A stretch of DNA of 64,000 nt from Treponema putidum (GCF_000755145.1 NZ_CP009228.1:1597694-1661693); one strand, 5' to 3'; positions 17,601 to 27,059 are shown, counted from the first letter of the stretch. Notes: generated from the sequence alone by a model not told the origin. Made by a program: numbers and translations.

Positions 17601-18111
17601 ACCTGAATATCGCCGCATAGCCTTTCCGTATTCGGATGACACCTTCCGAGACAAGGTAAAAGGCTAAAAGCAAACCGAAAATTCCTAAAAAAATAACACT
17701 CTTAAAAAGCAAAATACCTACTATCGTTAGCAATATCCCGTGTATAATGATTTTAAAGGCTTCTTTGCGGGGAATATTTTCTTTTTTCTTGGTATTATTT
17801 TCTTTTGTTTTTCTCCAGTTTTGCCACCATTCAGCGGTAAATATGTCTTCTCCAAAAGGATTTTCATTTTGCCTATAAGTATAGGTGCCGGAAGTAAATG
17901 TGCTTTCCATACTTAGGTCATAGTCTTTTCGTTTTTGCGGATTTGATAATATAGAATAAGCCTCGCTTATCCTTTTAAACCTTTCTTCAGCTATTTTGTT
18001 CCCCGGGTTTTTGTCGGGATGATACTTCATAGCAAGGTTTCTATAGGCCTTTTTAATTTCTTCTTCATCAGCAGACTTAGAAACATTCAGTATGTTGTAA
18101 TAATTTTCCAT
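17599..18111 (-). CDS. Membrane-anchored J-domain protein
   Basis: Residues 1-65 are a canonical J domain ([34 protein letters not shown]) including the HPD tripeptide that stimulates Hsp70/DnaK ATPase. There is no Gly/Phe region or zinc finger as in DnaJ. Instead residues 120-160 form one or two hydrophobic segments ([15 protein letters not shown] and [15 protein letters not shown]), so the protein probably recruits DnaK to the membrane. The ATG overlaps the pyrH stop by one base, indicating translational coupling. Confidence 0.85.
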   Translation of the reverse strand: MENYYNILNVSKSADEEEIKKAYRNLAMKYHPDKNPGNKIAEERFKRISEAYSILSNPQKRKDYDLSMESTFTSGTYTYRQNENPFGEDIFTAEWWQNWRKTKENNTKKKENIPRKEAFKIIIHGILLTIVGILLFKSVIFLGIFGLLLAFYLVSEGVIRIRKGYAAIFR

Positions 18112-18806
18112 TAGCCGATCACCGTCCCCTTAAATTCTACACCATTGAGAATATTTTCCAAATTTTCAATGTCTTTTCCTGCTGCACAAATTACCCTTAT
18201 ACCTGCTTTTTGGGCTCTTTGACTTGCTATAGGATCAAAAGGAGTATTTTTCCCGGGAACCCATTCCGTTCCCACTAGTTTTATAAAATCTTCCCATGAA
18301 ATTTTATCTATCGGCTTTGCTTCAGGATTTTTTTTGGGATCATCGGTATAAACCTTGGCAATATTTGAAAGGTTTACCACCAAATTTCCTGAAAACCTTT
18401 CGGCAAGAAGTACGGCATCATTATCTGTAGAAAAACCGGGTTTCCAGCCGGCAGCAACTAATATTTGTCCTCCGAACATATCAACGGTAGTTGGGTCATA
18501 AACTACAGGATTAGGGCAAAGGTCGGAGAATACGGCTCTTACGAGCTGGGCATTTAGCCTTGTTGCCATTATACCTATCCAGTCGGCTTCATCATTGCTT
18601 ATGTTCTTTTTACATAAATCGCAGACTGTTCTATAAGCGTTTTGATAGTCTCTGGCAGGAGCTCCTCCTCCAATTACCATAATCAGTTTTCGTGATGAGT
18701 CTTGAGAAAGCCACCCTCTTACAGCTTTTGAAAATTTATCTAAAAAAACAAAATCCGGTTTATCCGGGGCTACTATAGAGCCTCCTACCGACAAAACAGT
18801 CACCAT
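18111..18806 (-). CDS. pyrH: UMP kinase, archaeal-type
   Basis: ATG 18806 follows AGGAGGG by five bases, which decides against the upstream ATG at 18821. The 231-residue amino-acid-kinase fold shows [75 protein letters not shown] and [18 protein letters not shown]. These match the shorter PyrH form found in archaea and spirochaetes rather than the E. coli form. It phosphorylates UMP to UDP for RNA and cell-wall precursors. Confidence 0.93.
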   Translation of the reverse strand: MVTVLSVGGSIVAPDKPDFVFLDKFSKAVRGWLSQDSSRKLIMVIGGGAPARDYQNAYRTVCDLCKKNISNDEADWIGIMATRLNAQLVRAVFSDLCPNPVVYDPTTVDMFGGQILVAAGWKPGFSTDNDAVLLAERFSGNLVVNLSNIAKVYTDDPKKNPEAKPIDKISWEDFIKLVGTEWVPGKNTPFDPIASQRAQKAGIRVICAAGKDIENLENILNGVEFKGTVIG

Positions 18807-18838
18807 AATATCCCTCCTCAAGGATAATTATCCGTATA

Positions 18839-19573
18839 TTAACAACTATACATAAAAAAAAGTTTCTTAAAAATTTCAGTTAAATGCATTACATCGAATT
18901 CGGATGCTCCTGCAGATGATAAAAGCTCAATAAAAAAGGTCTCATTTGTTTTTTTCCCTCCTTTTTTGAATAGCCCCAGACCTGAAAGGTATTTGCATAT
19001 CTGTTCCGAGTTTTCTTGAATTATCTTCATTGAAGCTTTTGTTAAATAAATGTTTTTTTCTATGAGCGGATTATCTTTTTCTGCTATATAAATAGAATAG
19101 CAAAGAATCAGAACTGCATGGGAAAGGTTGTAAGAGCCGAATTTTTCTTCAGCGGGAATATTAACGGAAAAAGAGCACATATTAAGCTCTTCATCCGTAA
19201 GACCGGTGCGTTCATTTCCAAAAACAAGGCCCAATCTGCCTCCATAAAATTTTTTTAAGTCAAGACAGAGAGTCTCAGGGCTGATACCTAAATCTTTACG
19301 TTTATGTCCTGTACGCCTGCTGGTTCCTATTAAAACCGAACAGTCTGCCGCCGCTTCTTTTAAACCGGCATCGGTAGGAGGATAAAAATGCGCATTTTCC
19401 CAAATGTGGGAGGCATGAAGTGCAAGTTTTAAGACTTCGGTTTCATCATAGTCCTCTTTTTTTCCTGTGATTCTTAAATCATCAAAAGCCGTGTTTGCCA
19501 TAACCCTGCATACGGCTCCTATGTTTGCGCTTGTTTCAGGACGGCAAAGAATAATCGTTTTTTCAAAGTTCAT
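18839..19573 (-). CDS. TrmJ-type tRNA/rRNA methyltransferase (SpoU superfamily)
   Basis: The N-terminal 155 residues hold the knotted SPOUT domain: IILCRPETSANIGAVCRVMANTAF, LIGTSRRTG, GRLGLVFGNERTGLTDEEL and the SAM-binding knot PAEEKFGSYNLSHAVLILCY. The extra C-terminal helical part resembles TrmJ (2'-O-methylation of tRNA position 32). Exact substrate is inferred from the family. It lies upstream of pyrH on the same strand with a 32-base gap. The 280-base stretch to the next gene holds only the STAS promoter. Confidence 0.88.
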   Translation of the reverse strand: MNFEKTIILCRPETSANIGAVCRVMANTAFDDLRITGKKEDYDETEVLKLALHASHIWENAHFYPPTDAGLKEAAADCSVLIGTSRRTGHKRKDLGISPETLCLDLKKFYGGRLGLVFGNERTGLTDEELNMCSFSVNIPAEEKFGSYNLSHAVLILCYSIYIAEKDNPLIEKNIYLTKASMKIIQENSEQICKYLSGLGLFKKGGKKTNETFFIELLSSAGASEFDVMHLTEIFKKLFFMYSC

Positions 19574-19772
19574 TTTTGTATATTGCCGTCATTCAGCTCT
19601 TATGTCAAGCGAAATTAAAAATAATCTTTAAAAAATTTGATAAAATATGCTATAGGGCAAATATATACCATCCGATACTGTAACTGTAAAGAAATGTCTT
19701 TGTTCTATTATGGTGTTCTTTGAATTTTTAAAAGTAAAAGTTACAGAAAAATAGATATTTTTTGTTTTATAT

Positions 19773-19801
19773 TTGACTTTTTTTAAAATAAAGAGTATAA
19801 T
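19773..19801 (+). promoter_or_regulatory. Promoter of STAS gene
   Basis: TTGACT (19773-19778), a 17-base spacer and TATAAT (19796-19801) precede the gene with a leader of about 45 bases and a GGGAGA ribosome-binding site before ATG 19854. Confidence 0.8.
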
Positions 19802-19853
19802 ACCGGATGGAGATACTGGATTATTTCTTTATTTTGAAAGAATCGGGAGAATT

Positions 19854-20405
19854 ATGAGTAATAACAGTGTTATAGCCGGTTTTGATGATGAAAAAGATGA
19901 TAGCTTGAAAATTCGGCTTCAAAGAGTAGATGGACTTGATAAGTGCGTAGTTGTTTTTTTAAACGGCTACATTGATACATATAACTCTGCGTTTTTTCAG
20001 AAACGTATTGCTAAAGTTATAGACGGCGGTTTTATACAGATTGTATTTAACTGTGCTGCTTTGAATTATGTTTCATCTACGGGTATAGGTTCATTTACAG
20101 CATTCTTGAAGACTGTAAAACCAAGGGGTGGAGATATAGTTTTATTGGATATCCAGCCTAAGGTTTACGAAATATTTCAGCTTTTGGGCTTTTCTCAATT
20201 TTTTAATATTAAGGATGCCTTGTCCGATGCAGTGGCTTTTTTCCAAAGTTCAAACACCACGGCAACAGCTCAAGTCTTTCCTAAAATATTTGCCTGCCCT
20301 ATATGTTCAAAAAAGCTTAAGGCTACTAAGTCAGGGCGTTTTAGATGCTCTGAATGTAAAACCATATTGGCTATCGATAATAATGCTCAAGTATTTTTGG
20401 GCTAA
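19854..20405 (+). CDS. STAS-domain protein with C-terminal zinc ribbon
   Basis: ATG 19854 is chosen for the GGGAGA just upstream; extending to 19773 would put the start inside the promoter. Residues 20-135 form a STAS domain (CVVVFLNGYIDTYNSAFFQKRI, FNCAALNYVSSTGIGSFTAFLK), whose serine in the SSTG motif is the phosphorylation site in anti-sigma factor antagonists. The last 40 residues carry a C4 ribbon, CPICSKKL...CSEC. The pairing suggests a partner-switching regulator with an added nucleic-acid or protein-binding tag. No kinase or phosphatase partner lies beside it. Confidence 0.85.
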   Translation: MSNNSVIAGFDDEKDDSLKIRLQRVDGLDKCVVVFLNGYIDTYNSAFFQKRIAKVIDGGFIQIVFNCAALNYVSSTGIGSFTAFLKTVKPRGGDIVLLDIQPKVYEIFQLLGFSQFFNIKDALSDAVAFFQSSNTTATAQVFPKIFACPICSKKLKATKSGRFRCSECKTILAIDNNAQVFLG

Positions 20406-20474
20406 GCCCCGGACTAATTTTAACCTTATTAAAATAATTGCAGCTTATTCTAAATCGATTTCTTTCGCATAGGC

Positions 20475-20548
20475 TTAAGCAGCTTATAAGCGCTATGAGC
20501 TGCAATAAATCCCTAAATAAAGACGTTCAAACTTACGTTCAAACTTAG
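20475..20548. repeat. Hairpin and 12-nt tandem repeat between convergent genes
   Basis: GCAGCTTATA and TATGAGCTGC (about 20479-20503) form an imperfect 10-bp stem, probably a terminator. Just after, ACGTTCAAACTT is repeated twice in tandem (about 20524-20547). No gene is present here. Confidence 0.5.
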
Positions 20549-20559
20549 GTTTGGCTAGT

Positions 20560-21489
20560 TTAAAATGAATTAACCGAAAGAGGTGATCCTATCCAGATAC
20601 CCTCAGCCCCAAGATATTCTTTTTTCTTACCTTGAATCAAAAATTGAACGGAACTTACGGTAGGAAATTCGCATGCAGTAAGTACTATTTGTGCAAGCTG
20701 GGCTTGGTAGGCTTCGATACCGTACCGATTAAACTGAAAATCTTCACTTATGTTTATTTCGGCAATTCCGTTTTTTACCTCAATCGATATTAGTTTTGTA
20801 TCCGGAGGAATAAAGGTTCGGTAGCCTTGTTTTATTTCGTCTGTTGTAGGGCCTTGTAAAAGACTTTTTACGGCATCGGTTAGAGGTGAGTCTGTTTTTT
20901 CAAGTTCGCGTATAACGGCCTTGCGTACCAGCTTCCCATCCGATTCTATTTTAATCAAATAAATTTTAGAGCTTCGTTTTTCTGATGTTTTTTCATTTTT
21001 TTGTTCAAGTTTAGACTCTTCTTTTTTAGATTCATCTTTATTTTTAGTTTCAGGCTTTTTTTTGCCGGTTTGAGATTCCGTTTTTTGATTTTCTTGGTTT
21101 GATGTTTTTGCAGCTGTCTTTTTTTCTTCCTTCGACTTATTTCTTTCCGTTGTTTTTTCCGTTTCGGTAGTCTTTTTTACCGTTTTTTGACTTTGCTCAA
21201 CCGGTTTTTCTGCCTCTTCTTCGGTTGTTTCTTCTTCAGGAGGCTTTCCTTCATCTTTTTCTGCTGCTCTTATTTTTTCTATTTCGTTTTGGATACCCTC
21301 AATATCTGCTTCTTTTTGTATTTCATCCTTAGATTCTTTTTTTTGGAATATGCTCATAGCATTCGTTTTTTCAAAAACACGGGCGATATTATTTTTGTTG
21401 ATAAAAAAAAGGAGAGCGACCAATAAAATAAATGCAAGCCAAAAAAAACAGCCTAAAGATGTATTTTTCTTTCCCATAATGTCTGACAT
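20560..21489 (-). CDS. Membrane-anchored GerMN-domain protein
   Basis: A single N-terminal transmembrane segment (about residues 13-31) is followed by a long charged, coiled or disordered linker of Glu/Lys/Thr (about 45-185) and a C-terminal GerMN domain (about 190-305: IYLIKIESDGKLVRKAVIRELEK, LLQGPTTDEIKQGYRTFIPP, NGIAEINISEDFQ). GerMN domains occur in extracytoplasmic proteins of spore germination and cell-wall processes; in a non-sporulating spirochaete a cell-envelope role is likely. An in-frame ATG at 21477 is an alternative start; neither has a clear ribosome-binding site. Confidence 0.8.
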   Translation of the reverse strand: MSDIMGKKNTSLGCFFWLAFILLVALLFFINKNNIARVFEKTNAMSIFQKKESKDEIQKEADIEGIQNEIEKIRAAEKDEGKPPEEETTEEEAEKPVEQSQKTVKKTTETEKTTERNKSKEEKKTAAKTSNQENQKTESQTGKKKPETKNKDESKKEESKLEQKNEKTSEKRSSKIYLIKIESDGKLVRKAVIRELEKTDSPLTDAVKSLLQGPTTDEIKQGYRTFIPPDTKLISIEVKNGIAEINISEDFQFNRYGIEAYQAQLAQIVLTACEFPTVSSVQFLIQGKKKEYLGAEGIWIGSPLSVNSF

Positions 21490-21535
21490 AATAATATATT
21501 TTATAAAAAAATACTATACTTTTTATAAAAAAGTA

Positions 21536-21564
21536 TATACATAATGTTAAAAAAATTGTATAAT
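21536..21564 (+). promoter_or_regulatory. Probable promoter of cmk-rpsA
   Basis: TATACA (21536-21541, four of six consensus bases), a 17-base spacer and TATAAT (21559-21564) lie eight bases before ATG 21573. There is no usable Shine-Dalgarno, so a leaderless transcript is predicted. Confidence 0.55.
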
Positions 21565-21572
21565 CATAGGAT

Positions 21573-24008
21573 ATGATAATAGCGATCGATGGTCCTGCAG
21601 GCTCAGGTAAAAGTACCCTTGCAAAGATGCTTGCCGAACACTTGAACATCACATTTATGAATACGGGCAGTTTTTATAGAGCCTTGGCTCTGGCTGTTTT
21701 GCGCTCTTTCGGAGGGAGAGATGACGGAAGCGGAGGACAAGCTCCTGACCTTTCCGATGAAAAAAAGTGGACTTCCTTTGCCGAAAAAACCGAGCTTTTT
21801 TATATAAACGGTTCCATGTTCTTGGGTAAAGAAAATGTCGAGCCCTATCTTAGAAGTGATGCTGTAGAATCCATTGTTGCACCTCTTTCAGCTATAGTTC
21901 CTATAAGACGGATATTAAATAAAAAAATTCGAGAAGAAGCGGCTAAAACCGGAGCTGTTTGCGAAGGTAGAGATATGACTACCGTAGTTTTCCCGAATGC
22001 AGATATTAAGTTTTACCTTGATGCTTCGGCAGAAGCTAGAGCTAAAAGACGCTTTGAGCAGGGAACAAGCAGCCTTTCGTTGGAAGAGATAAAAAAGGCT
22101 ATCCTTGAAAGAGATGAAGTCGATAAAAACAAAAAAGAAGGGAGCTTAAAAGTAGCTCCGGATGCAGTATATTTGGATACGTCGGATTTGACTATAAATG
22201 AAGTTTATGCAAAAATGCTGGCGAAAGTGTCGGCAATAATGTCGGCAGAATTGTCGGAAAATATAAATAATAAAGGGTTATCTATGGAAAAGATGGAAGT
22301 GGTTAAGGATGTTGAAAAAGGCTCTAACGAAAACATCCAAGCACAATTACAAGAGGAGTACTTAAATAATTTTGAGGCTCCGGAGGCGGGGACAATTAAG
22401 GAAGGTCATGTTGTTGCTGTAAACAACGGAACCGTTTTTGTCGATGTAGGCGGTAAATCCGAAGGTCATATTTCTTTGGATGAATTTGATGAAGAACCTA
22501 AGATTAACGATAAGGTAAATGTTCTTATCGAAAAAACCGAAAGTTCTAACGGCCATTTGTCCGTATCTAAAATTAAGGCTGATAGACTTATTCTTCAAAG
22601 AGAGTTTAAACAAGCTTATGCCGATAAAACTCCGATTGATGGTACGATTGCAAAGCAGCTTAGATCAGGCTATGAAGTAAAACTCGGCGGAGGATTGACT
22701 GCATTTTTACCTCTAAGCCAAGCGGATGTGTCAAGGGTTGAAAAACCTGAAACCTTGGTGGGATTAAAGTCAAAATTTTATATTGAAAAATTGAGCTTTA
22801 ACTCACGTTCAGGTGAAAATATTGTTGTAAACCGCCGTAAATATATCTTAGAATGTATTGAAAAAGAAAGAAACGCTTTTTTTGAAAACACAAAGATAGG
22901 AGACACTGTAAAAGGAGAGGTTAAGAGTTTTACCAGTTTCGGTGCCTTTATTGATTTAGGCGGCTTTGACGGTCTTTTACATATCAATGACATGAGCTGG
23001 GGACATGTAACACGCCCGAAAGATTTTGTAAAAAAAGGCGAGGAAATTGAACTTAAAGTAATCCGTCTTGATCCGGAAAATAAGAGAATAAACCTTTCAT
23101 TAAAACATTTTACTCAGGATCCTTGGCTTCAGTTTGAGGATAAATTCCACGTTGATGATATTGTTACAGGTACGGTTACAAAGACGACAGACTTTGGTGC
23201 CTTTATTGAGTTGGATGAAGGTATTGAAGGTTTGGCTCATATAAGCGAATTCAGCTGGGTTAAGAAGATTAATAAACCTGAGGATATCCTAAAGCCGGGA
23301 GATAAGGTAACATGTATGATTCTAGGCTATGATATTCAGGCAGGAAGGGTTTCTTTAGGGCTTAAGCAGGTTACAGACAATCCTTGGGATACAATCGAAG
23401 AACGTTACCCTGTAGGAACCCGTTTAACCAGAAAAGTTGTAAAAATTACCAATGCAGGCGCCTTTATTTCCCTTGAAGAAGGTATTGACGGATTTTTACA
23501 TGCAGACGATATTTCATGGATTAAACGTGTAAAACATCCGGGCAGCGAGCTTGAAGTAGGCAAAGAAATTGAAGTTATTGTTATTGAGTGCGATGCCGAA
23601 TCAAGAAGAATCCGTTTGGGTATCAAACAGCTTACTGATGATCCTTGGGAAAAGTTCGGAGCCGTTTATAAGGTCGGTTCTACTGTTGAAGGAGAAGTTT
23701 CCTCAATTACCGACTTCGGTATATTTGTAAAAATCCCCGGAGACATCGAGGGCTTGATTCACAAACAAAATTTGGTTGAGTCTAGGGATGAAACGCCGGA
23801 AGAAGCTCTTGCAAAATATGCTGTAGGAGATAAGATCAAGGCTGTGGTAATCGAAATAAATCCGAGAAACAAAAAAACCGCTTTCTCGATTAGGGATTTT
23901 AAACGAAAACAGCAGCAGGAAGAAATTTCTCAGTATATGTCAACCGAACAAGAAGATGAAGATTCATCTTATACTCTTGGAGACCTTTTAAAGAATAAAC
24001 CGGAGTAA
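21573..24008 (+). CDS. cmk-rpsA: Cytidylate kinase / ribosomal protein S1 fusion
   Basis: Residues 1-225 are CMP kinase, with the P-loop IAIDGPAGSGKST, GSFYRALAL, CEGRDMTTVVFPNADIKFYLDAS and RDEVDKNKKEGSL. From about residue 270 six S1 RNA-binding domains follow (for example GEVKSFTSFGAFIDLGGFDGLLH and GTVTKTTDFGAFIELDEGIEGLAH). Cmk and S1 are neighbouring genes in many bacteria and are fused in Treponema. The protein would phosphorylate CMP/dCMP and also act in mRNA binding on the 30S subunit. An internal AAAGGG (22272-22277) six bases before ATG 22284 could produce S1 alone. It heads an operon with the sigma-54 activator and a TPR protein. Confidence 0.95.
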   Translation: MIIAIDGPAGSGKSTLAKMLAEHLNITFMNTGSFYRALALAVLRSFGGRDDGSGGQAPDLSDEKKWTSFAEKTELFYINGSMFLGKENVEPYLRSDAVESIVAPLSAIVPIRRILNKKIREEAAKTGAVCEGRDMTTVVFPNADIKFYLDASAEARAKRRFEQGTSSLSLEEIKKAILERDEVDKNKKEGSLKVAPDAVYLDTSDLTINEVYAKMLAKVSAIMSAELSENINNKGLSMEKMEVVKDVEKGSNENIQAQLQEEYLNNFEAPEAGTIKEGHVVAVNNGTVFVDVGGKSEGHISLDEFDEEPKINDKVNVLIEKTESSNGHLSVSKIKADRLILQREFKQAYADKTPIDGTIAKQLRSGYEVKLGGGLTAFLPLSQADVSRVEKPETLVGLKSKFYIEKLSFNSRSGENIVVNRRKYILECIEKERNAFFENTKIGDTVKGEVKSFTSFGAFIDLGGFDGLLHINDMSWGHVTRPKDFVKKGEEIELKVIRLDPENKRINLSLKHFTQDPWLQFEDKFHVDDIVTGTVTKTTDFGAFIELDEGIEGLAHISEFSWVKKINKPEDILKPGDKVTCMILGYDIQAGRVSLGLKQVTDNPWDTIEERYPVGTRLTRKVVKITNAGAFISLEEGIDGFLHADDISWIKRVKHPGSELEVGKEIEVIVIECDAESRRIRLGIKQLTDDPWEKFGAVYKVGSTVEGEVSSITDFGIFVKIPGDIEGLIHKQNLVESRDETPEEALAKYAVGDKIKAVVIEINPRNKKTAFSIRDFKRKQQQEEISQYMSTEQEDEDSSYTLGDLLKNKPE

Positions 24009-24019
24009 ATTCGTTCGTT

Positions 24020-25537
24020 ATGAGTACGATCGAGAGCATTAAAAGAGATAAGCTTAATACTCTTATAAATACGAGCTTGCTGATAAACTCTAATTACTCT
24101 GATTTGAGTGTCCTATTGGAAAAGATAGTAGAATCGGCAATGGAAGTTGTGGAAGGAGATGCAGCGTCTCTTCTGATGCTTGAACCTGACGGTGAAAGAC
24201 TTAGGTTTGAAATTGCTATCGGCCCTAAGGGAATTGAAGCAAAAAAGATTGTACTTGCTTTGGATGGTATTGCAGGCTGGGTTATAAAATATAATCGAAG
24301 TGCCATCATAAACGATGTATTAAGCGATCCGCGTTTTGATCCTACAGTGCAAAAAGTTACAGGTTATCGAAATCGTAATATGCTTGCGGTCCCTATGTGC
24401 ATTAAAGAAAAATGCATAGGTGTTATTGAGGTTTTAAATAAGAGGGACGGAAAAAACTTTGATGCAGACGATTTAAATGTTTTGGAACTTTTTGCCACTC
24501 AAACGGCCATAGCTTATCAAAATGCGAAGCACTATGAAAAATCCCGCGAAGAAATTATTTGTTTACAAGATCAGCTGGAGCAGGATAGAGGATATCACAC
24601 TTTTATTACAAAAAGTAAGGTAATGAATGAAAAACTCGATTTGTGCCGTAATATAGCGGCCTCAGATGCTTCAGTGCTTATCTTGGGCGAAAGCGGAGTG
24701 GGAAAGGAGCTTATTGCAGAGCAGCTCCATCTTAATTCCCACAGGGCAGATAATCCCTTTATAAGGGTAAACTGTGCAGCCTTGCCTGAAGGTTTGCTTG
24801 AAAGTGAGCTTTTCGGCCATGTAAGAGGAGCCTTTACGGATGCAATTTCGGATCGAAAAGGCAGATTCGAACTTGCAGACCATGGGACTATTTTTTTGGA
24901 TGAAATAGGGGATATTCCCCTTGCTCTTCAAACAAAACTCTTGAGGGTTTTACAGGAAATGGCATTTGAAAGGGTAGGTTCAAATAAAACTCTTACGGTT
25001 GATACCCGTATAATTGCTGCTACAAATAAAAACATAGAAGAACTTGTTAAGCAGGGAAAATTCAGGTCGGATCTTTATTATCGTTTGAATGTTTTGCCTG
25101 TCTATATACCTCCTCTTAGAAATAGGAAAGAGGATATACCCGAACTGGCTTATTTCTTTTTAAAGAAATTCAGCAAAGAGGTAAAAAAAACGTTTTTAGG
25201 TTTTTCGCCCGATGCGGAAAAACTTATAAATGCTTATTCTTGGCCGGGAAATATTCGGGAACTCGAAAATGCCGTTGAGAGGGCCTGTGTTTTAGGCAAG
25301 CCGCCGTACATAGACAAAAAAGATTTGCTTTTAAAACTTGAATCCGGTTCCGTTGAAACTGAGACGGATTATTCGAATATGGATTTAAAATCGGCTGTAA
25401 ATGATTTTAAAAAATCTTTTATCGTCAATATTTTAAATGAGCAAAAATGGAATCAAACTGCTGCAGCCGAAAAACTCGGAATACAGCGTACATATTTATC
25501 GAGATTGATAAAAGAGCTTGAAATTAAGGAGATATAA
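24020..25537 (+). CDS. GAF-domain sigma-54-dependent transcriptional activator
   Basis: Residues 20-180 form a GAF sensory domain, 200-435 the AAA+ sigma-54 interaction domain and 455-505 a Fis-type helix-turn-helix (NQTAAAEKLGIQRTYLSRLIKEL). Walker A is GESGVGKE near 222, Walker B DEIGD near 293 and the arginine-finger region FRSDLYYRLNVLPV is present. The sigma-54 contact loop reads GAFTDA instead of the usual GAFTGA. It should bind enhancer-like sites and drive sigma-54 promoters in response to a small ligand. It starts 11 bases after cmk-rpsA with no Shine-Dalgarno, so it is probably translationally coupled. Confidence 0.93.
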   Translation: MSTIESIKRDKLNTLINTSLLINSNYSDLSVLLEKIVESAMEVVEGDAASLLMLEPDGERLRFEIAIGPKGIEAKKIVLALDGIAGWVIKYNRSAIINDVLSDPRFDPTVQKVTGYRNRNMLAVPMCIKEKCIGVIEVLNKRDGKNFDADDLNVLELFATQTAIAYQNAKHYEKSREEIICLQDQLEQDRGYHTFITKSKVMNEKLDLCRNIAASDASVLILGESGVGKELIAEQLHLNSHRADNPFIRVNCAALPEGLLESELFGHVRGAFTDAISDRKGRFELADHGTIFLDEIGDIPLALQTKLLRVLQEMAFERVGSNKTLTVDTRIIAATNKNIEELVKQGKFRSDLYYRLNVLPVYIPPLRNRKEDIPELAYFFLKKFSKEVKKTFLGFSPDAEKLINAYSWPGNIRELENAVERACVLGKPPYIDKKDLLLKLESGSVETETDYSNMDLKSAVNDFKKSFIVNILNEQKWNQTAAAEKLGIQRTYLSRLIKELEIKEI

Positions 25538-25538
25538 A

Positions 25539-26267
25539 ATGAATTTGGAAGAAAATAAAGATTTGGCACAAAAAATCAGTGATTTTTTAGCTGCAAACAG
25601 AAAAATAGTAATTGGTGTTTTTGTCTGTATTTTACTTGTTGTTGCAGGTACTGTTAGCTGGTTTGTAATAGGTGAAAATTTAAGAAAAACTTCAGTAACA
25701 AGTGTAGAAAAAGTTATTTATGAACTTGAAGAGTTTAAACGCCAAGATCAGGCAAAAAATTCTTCTGCCGGAAATACTGACGCAGAAGACCAAGAAATAG
25801 TCTCTGAGGCCGTTAAGGAGGCAGAGGATAAGGCTATTGAAGAACTTAAACTTCTTGGGGCAAAATATTCTTCTTCCTATGCCGGTTTTAGAGCAAATAC
25901 TGTTATAGCCGAAATTTATTTTCAGAGAAAAATGTATGAAGATGCTTTTAAATTTTATGAACTTGCTGCCGCAGCCGTAAAGAATTCTTATGTTGAAGGC
26001 GTTGCATCTTTTAATGCTGCATCTTGTGCCGATGAGTTAGGCGATAAAGAAAAAGCTCTCGCTTATTATGAAAGAGCCTCAAAGGTTGAAGATTTTCCCC
26101 TAGTGCCCAGAGCTATTTTTAACACAGGACGCTTGTATGAGGCTTTATCCAAAAAAGATGAGGCTATCCTCTCATATAATAAACTTCTGGAAAAATATCC
26201 TCAAAACGAATGGGCACTTCTTGCAAAGTCCCGTGTAATTGTTCTTACAGGAGACGGCACAAAGTAG
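25539..26267 (+). CDS. Membrane-anchored TPR protein
   Basis: ATG 25539 follows GGAGATATAAA directly after the activator's stop. The 242-residue protein has one transmembrane segment (about residues 24-47, VIGVFVCILLVVAGTVSWFVIG), a charged coil, and three or so TPR repeats (about 110-235, for example EKALAYYERASKVEDFPLVPRAIFNTGRLYEAL). The layout resembles YfgM-like TPR proteins that work with secretion or envelope assembly. Function is inferred only from architecture. Confidence 0.8.
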   Translation: MNLEENKDLAQKISDFLAANRKIVIGVFVCILLVVAGTVSWFVIGENLRKTSVTSVEKVIYELEEFKRQDQAKNSSAGNTDAEDQEIVSEAVKEAEDKAIEELKLLGAKYSSSYAGFRANTVIAEIYFQRKMYEDAFKFYELAAAAVKNSYVEGVASFNAASCADELGDKEKALAYYERASKVEDFPLVPRAIFNTGRLYEALSKKDEAILSYNKLLEKYPQNEWALLAKSRVIVLTGDGTK

Positions 26268-26283
26268 GTTAATATGAAGATTA

Positions 26284-26313
26284 AGGATAAATTGTAAAAA
26301 AACGATTTATCCT
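26284..26313. terminator. Inverted repeat between TPR and lipoprotein genes
   Basis: AGGATAAAT (26284-26292) pairs with ATTTATCCT (26305-26313), a 9-bp perfect stem with a 12-base A-rich loop. It lies between two genes of the same strand and may partly terminate or process the transcript. Confidence 0.45.
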
Positions 26314-26328
26314 GACGTGAGACTTTAT

Positions 26329-26997
26329 ATGTTTAAGAAAAACATATTATTTACGGTAATTGCTTTTATTTTTTTGTCCTGCGGTATAGATGATGTTGTT
26401 TATTTGGAGCCTCCTAAGTTAATTCATAGTCCTACGAGCCATAGCGATGAAAATGAAAAATACTTTGAATTTAGAACTTCCGATACGGCTAATTTGACCG
26501 GATCAGCCGGTTATTTTAAAGGTTTTGAAGTTTATTACCGTATTTATGAGTCAAAAAATGACTGTGAAAATGCAATAAAGAGTATGGAGCAATATGCAGA
26601 AACAAATCCTTCAAACTCTGTAAATTATCTGATTTCCGCATATAATTATAAACTTTTAAGCCATTCAAATCATTCTTATCAAAATAGACCCATTGTTAAT
26701 GCTGCGTATTCTGATCGAAGTGTTAAATTCCGTATTGAAAAGCTGAATTCCTCTAATGATTTTAGTATAGACGGATCGGTCAAGGGTAGGGTTTTACGTC
26801 AGTTCGGTGAAGAATTTACCGATGAAAAACAAGGGGATTATGATGTTCAATCTTCAAGTAATCTTTCTTCTAATCCTCCTTCCGATTCTTTTTATGTTGC
26901 AGCCTTTGCAGCGACTTACGGGTTTGATAGTACTTTTAAAACCGTTTACAGTAAGCTTATTTCTTTGGGCTATGTTGAGATTAAAAAAAATAGTTAA
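26329..26997 (+). CDS. Lipoprotein of unknown function
   Basis: ATG 26329 gives a lipoprotein signal peptide with Cys 18 (IFLSC); the upstream ATG at 26317 would spoil this. The mature part has about 205 residues with no recognised family: an EYF-rich beta segment (FKGFEVYYRIYESKNDC), several Ser/Asn-rich loops and a C-terminal YVAAFAATYGFDSTFKTVYSKL. It sits between the TPR protein and the solute-binding lipoprotein on the same strand, so an envelope role is likely. Confidence 0.7.
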   Translation: MFKKNILFTVIAFIFLSCGIDDVVYLEPPKLIHSPTSHSDENEKYFEFRTSDTANLTGSAGYFKGFEVYYRIYESKNDCENAIKSMEQYAETNPSNSVNYLISAYNYKLLSHSNHSYQNRPIVNAAYSDRSVKFRIEKLNSSNDFSIDGSVKGRVLRQFGEEFTDEKQGDYDVQSSSNLSSNPPSDSFYVAAFAATYGFDSTFKTVYSKLISLGYVEIKKNS

Positions 26998-27059
26998 ATT
27001 TCTCCATAATACTTGAAATTCTATGTATGATATGATAAAATACATCTCACGAGGCTTTT

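Noticed and set aside
19574-19853. Small RNA or tRNA in the 280-base gap before the STAS gene
   Set aside because: No cloverleaf, terminator or conserved RNA feature was found; the gap is explained by the STAS promoter and AT-rich DNA.
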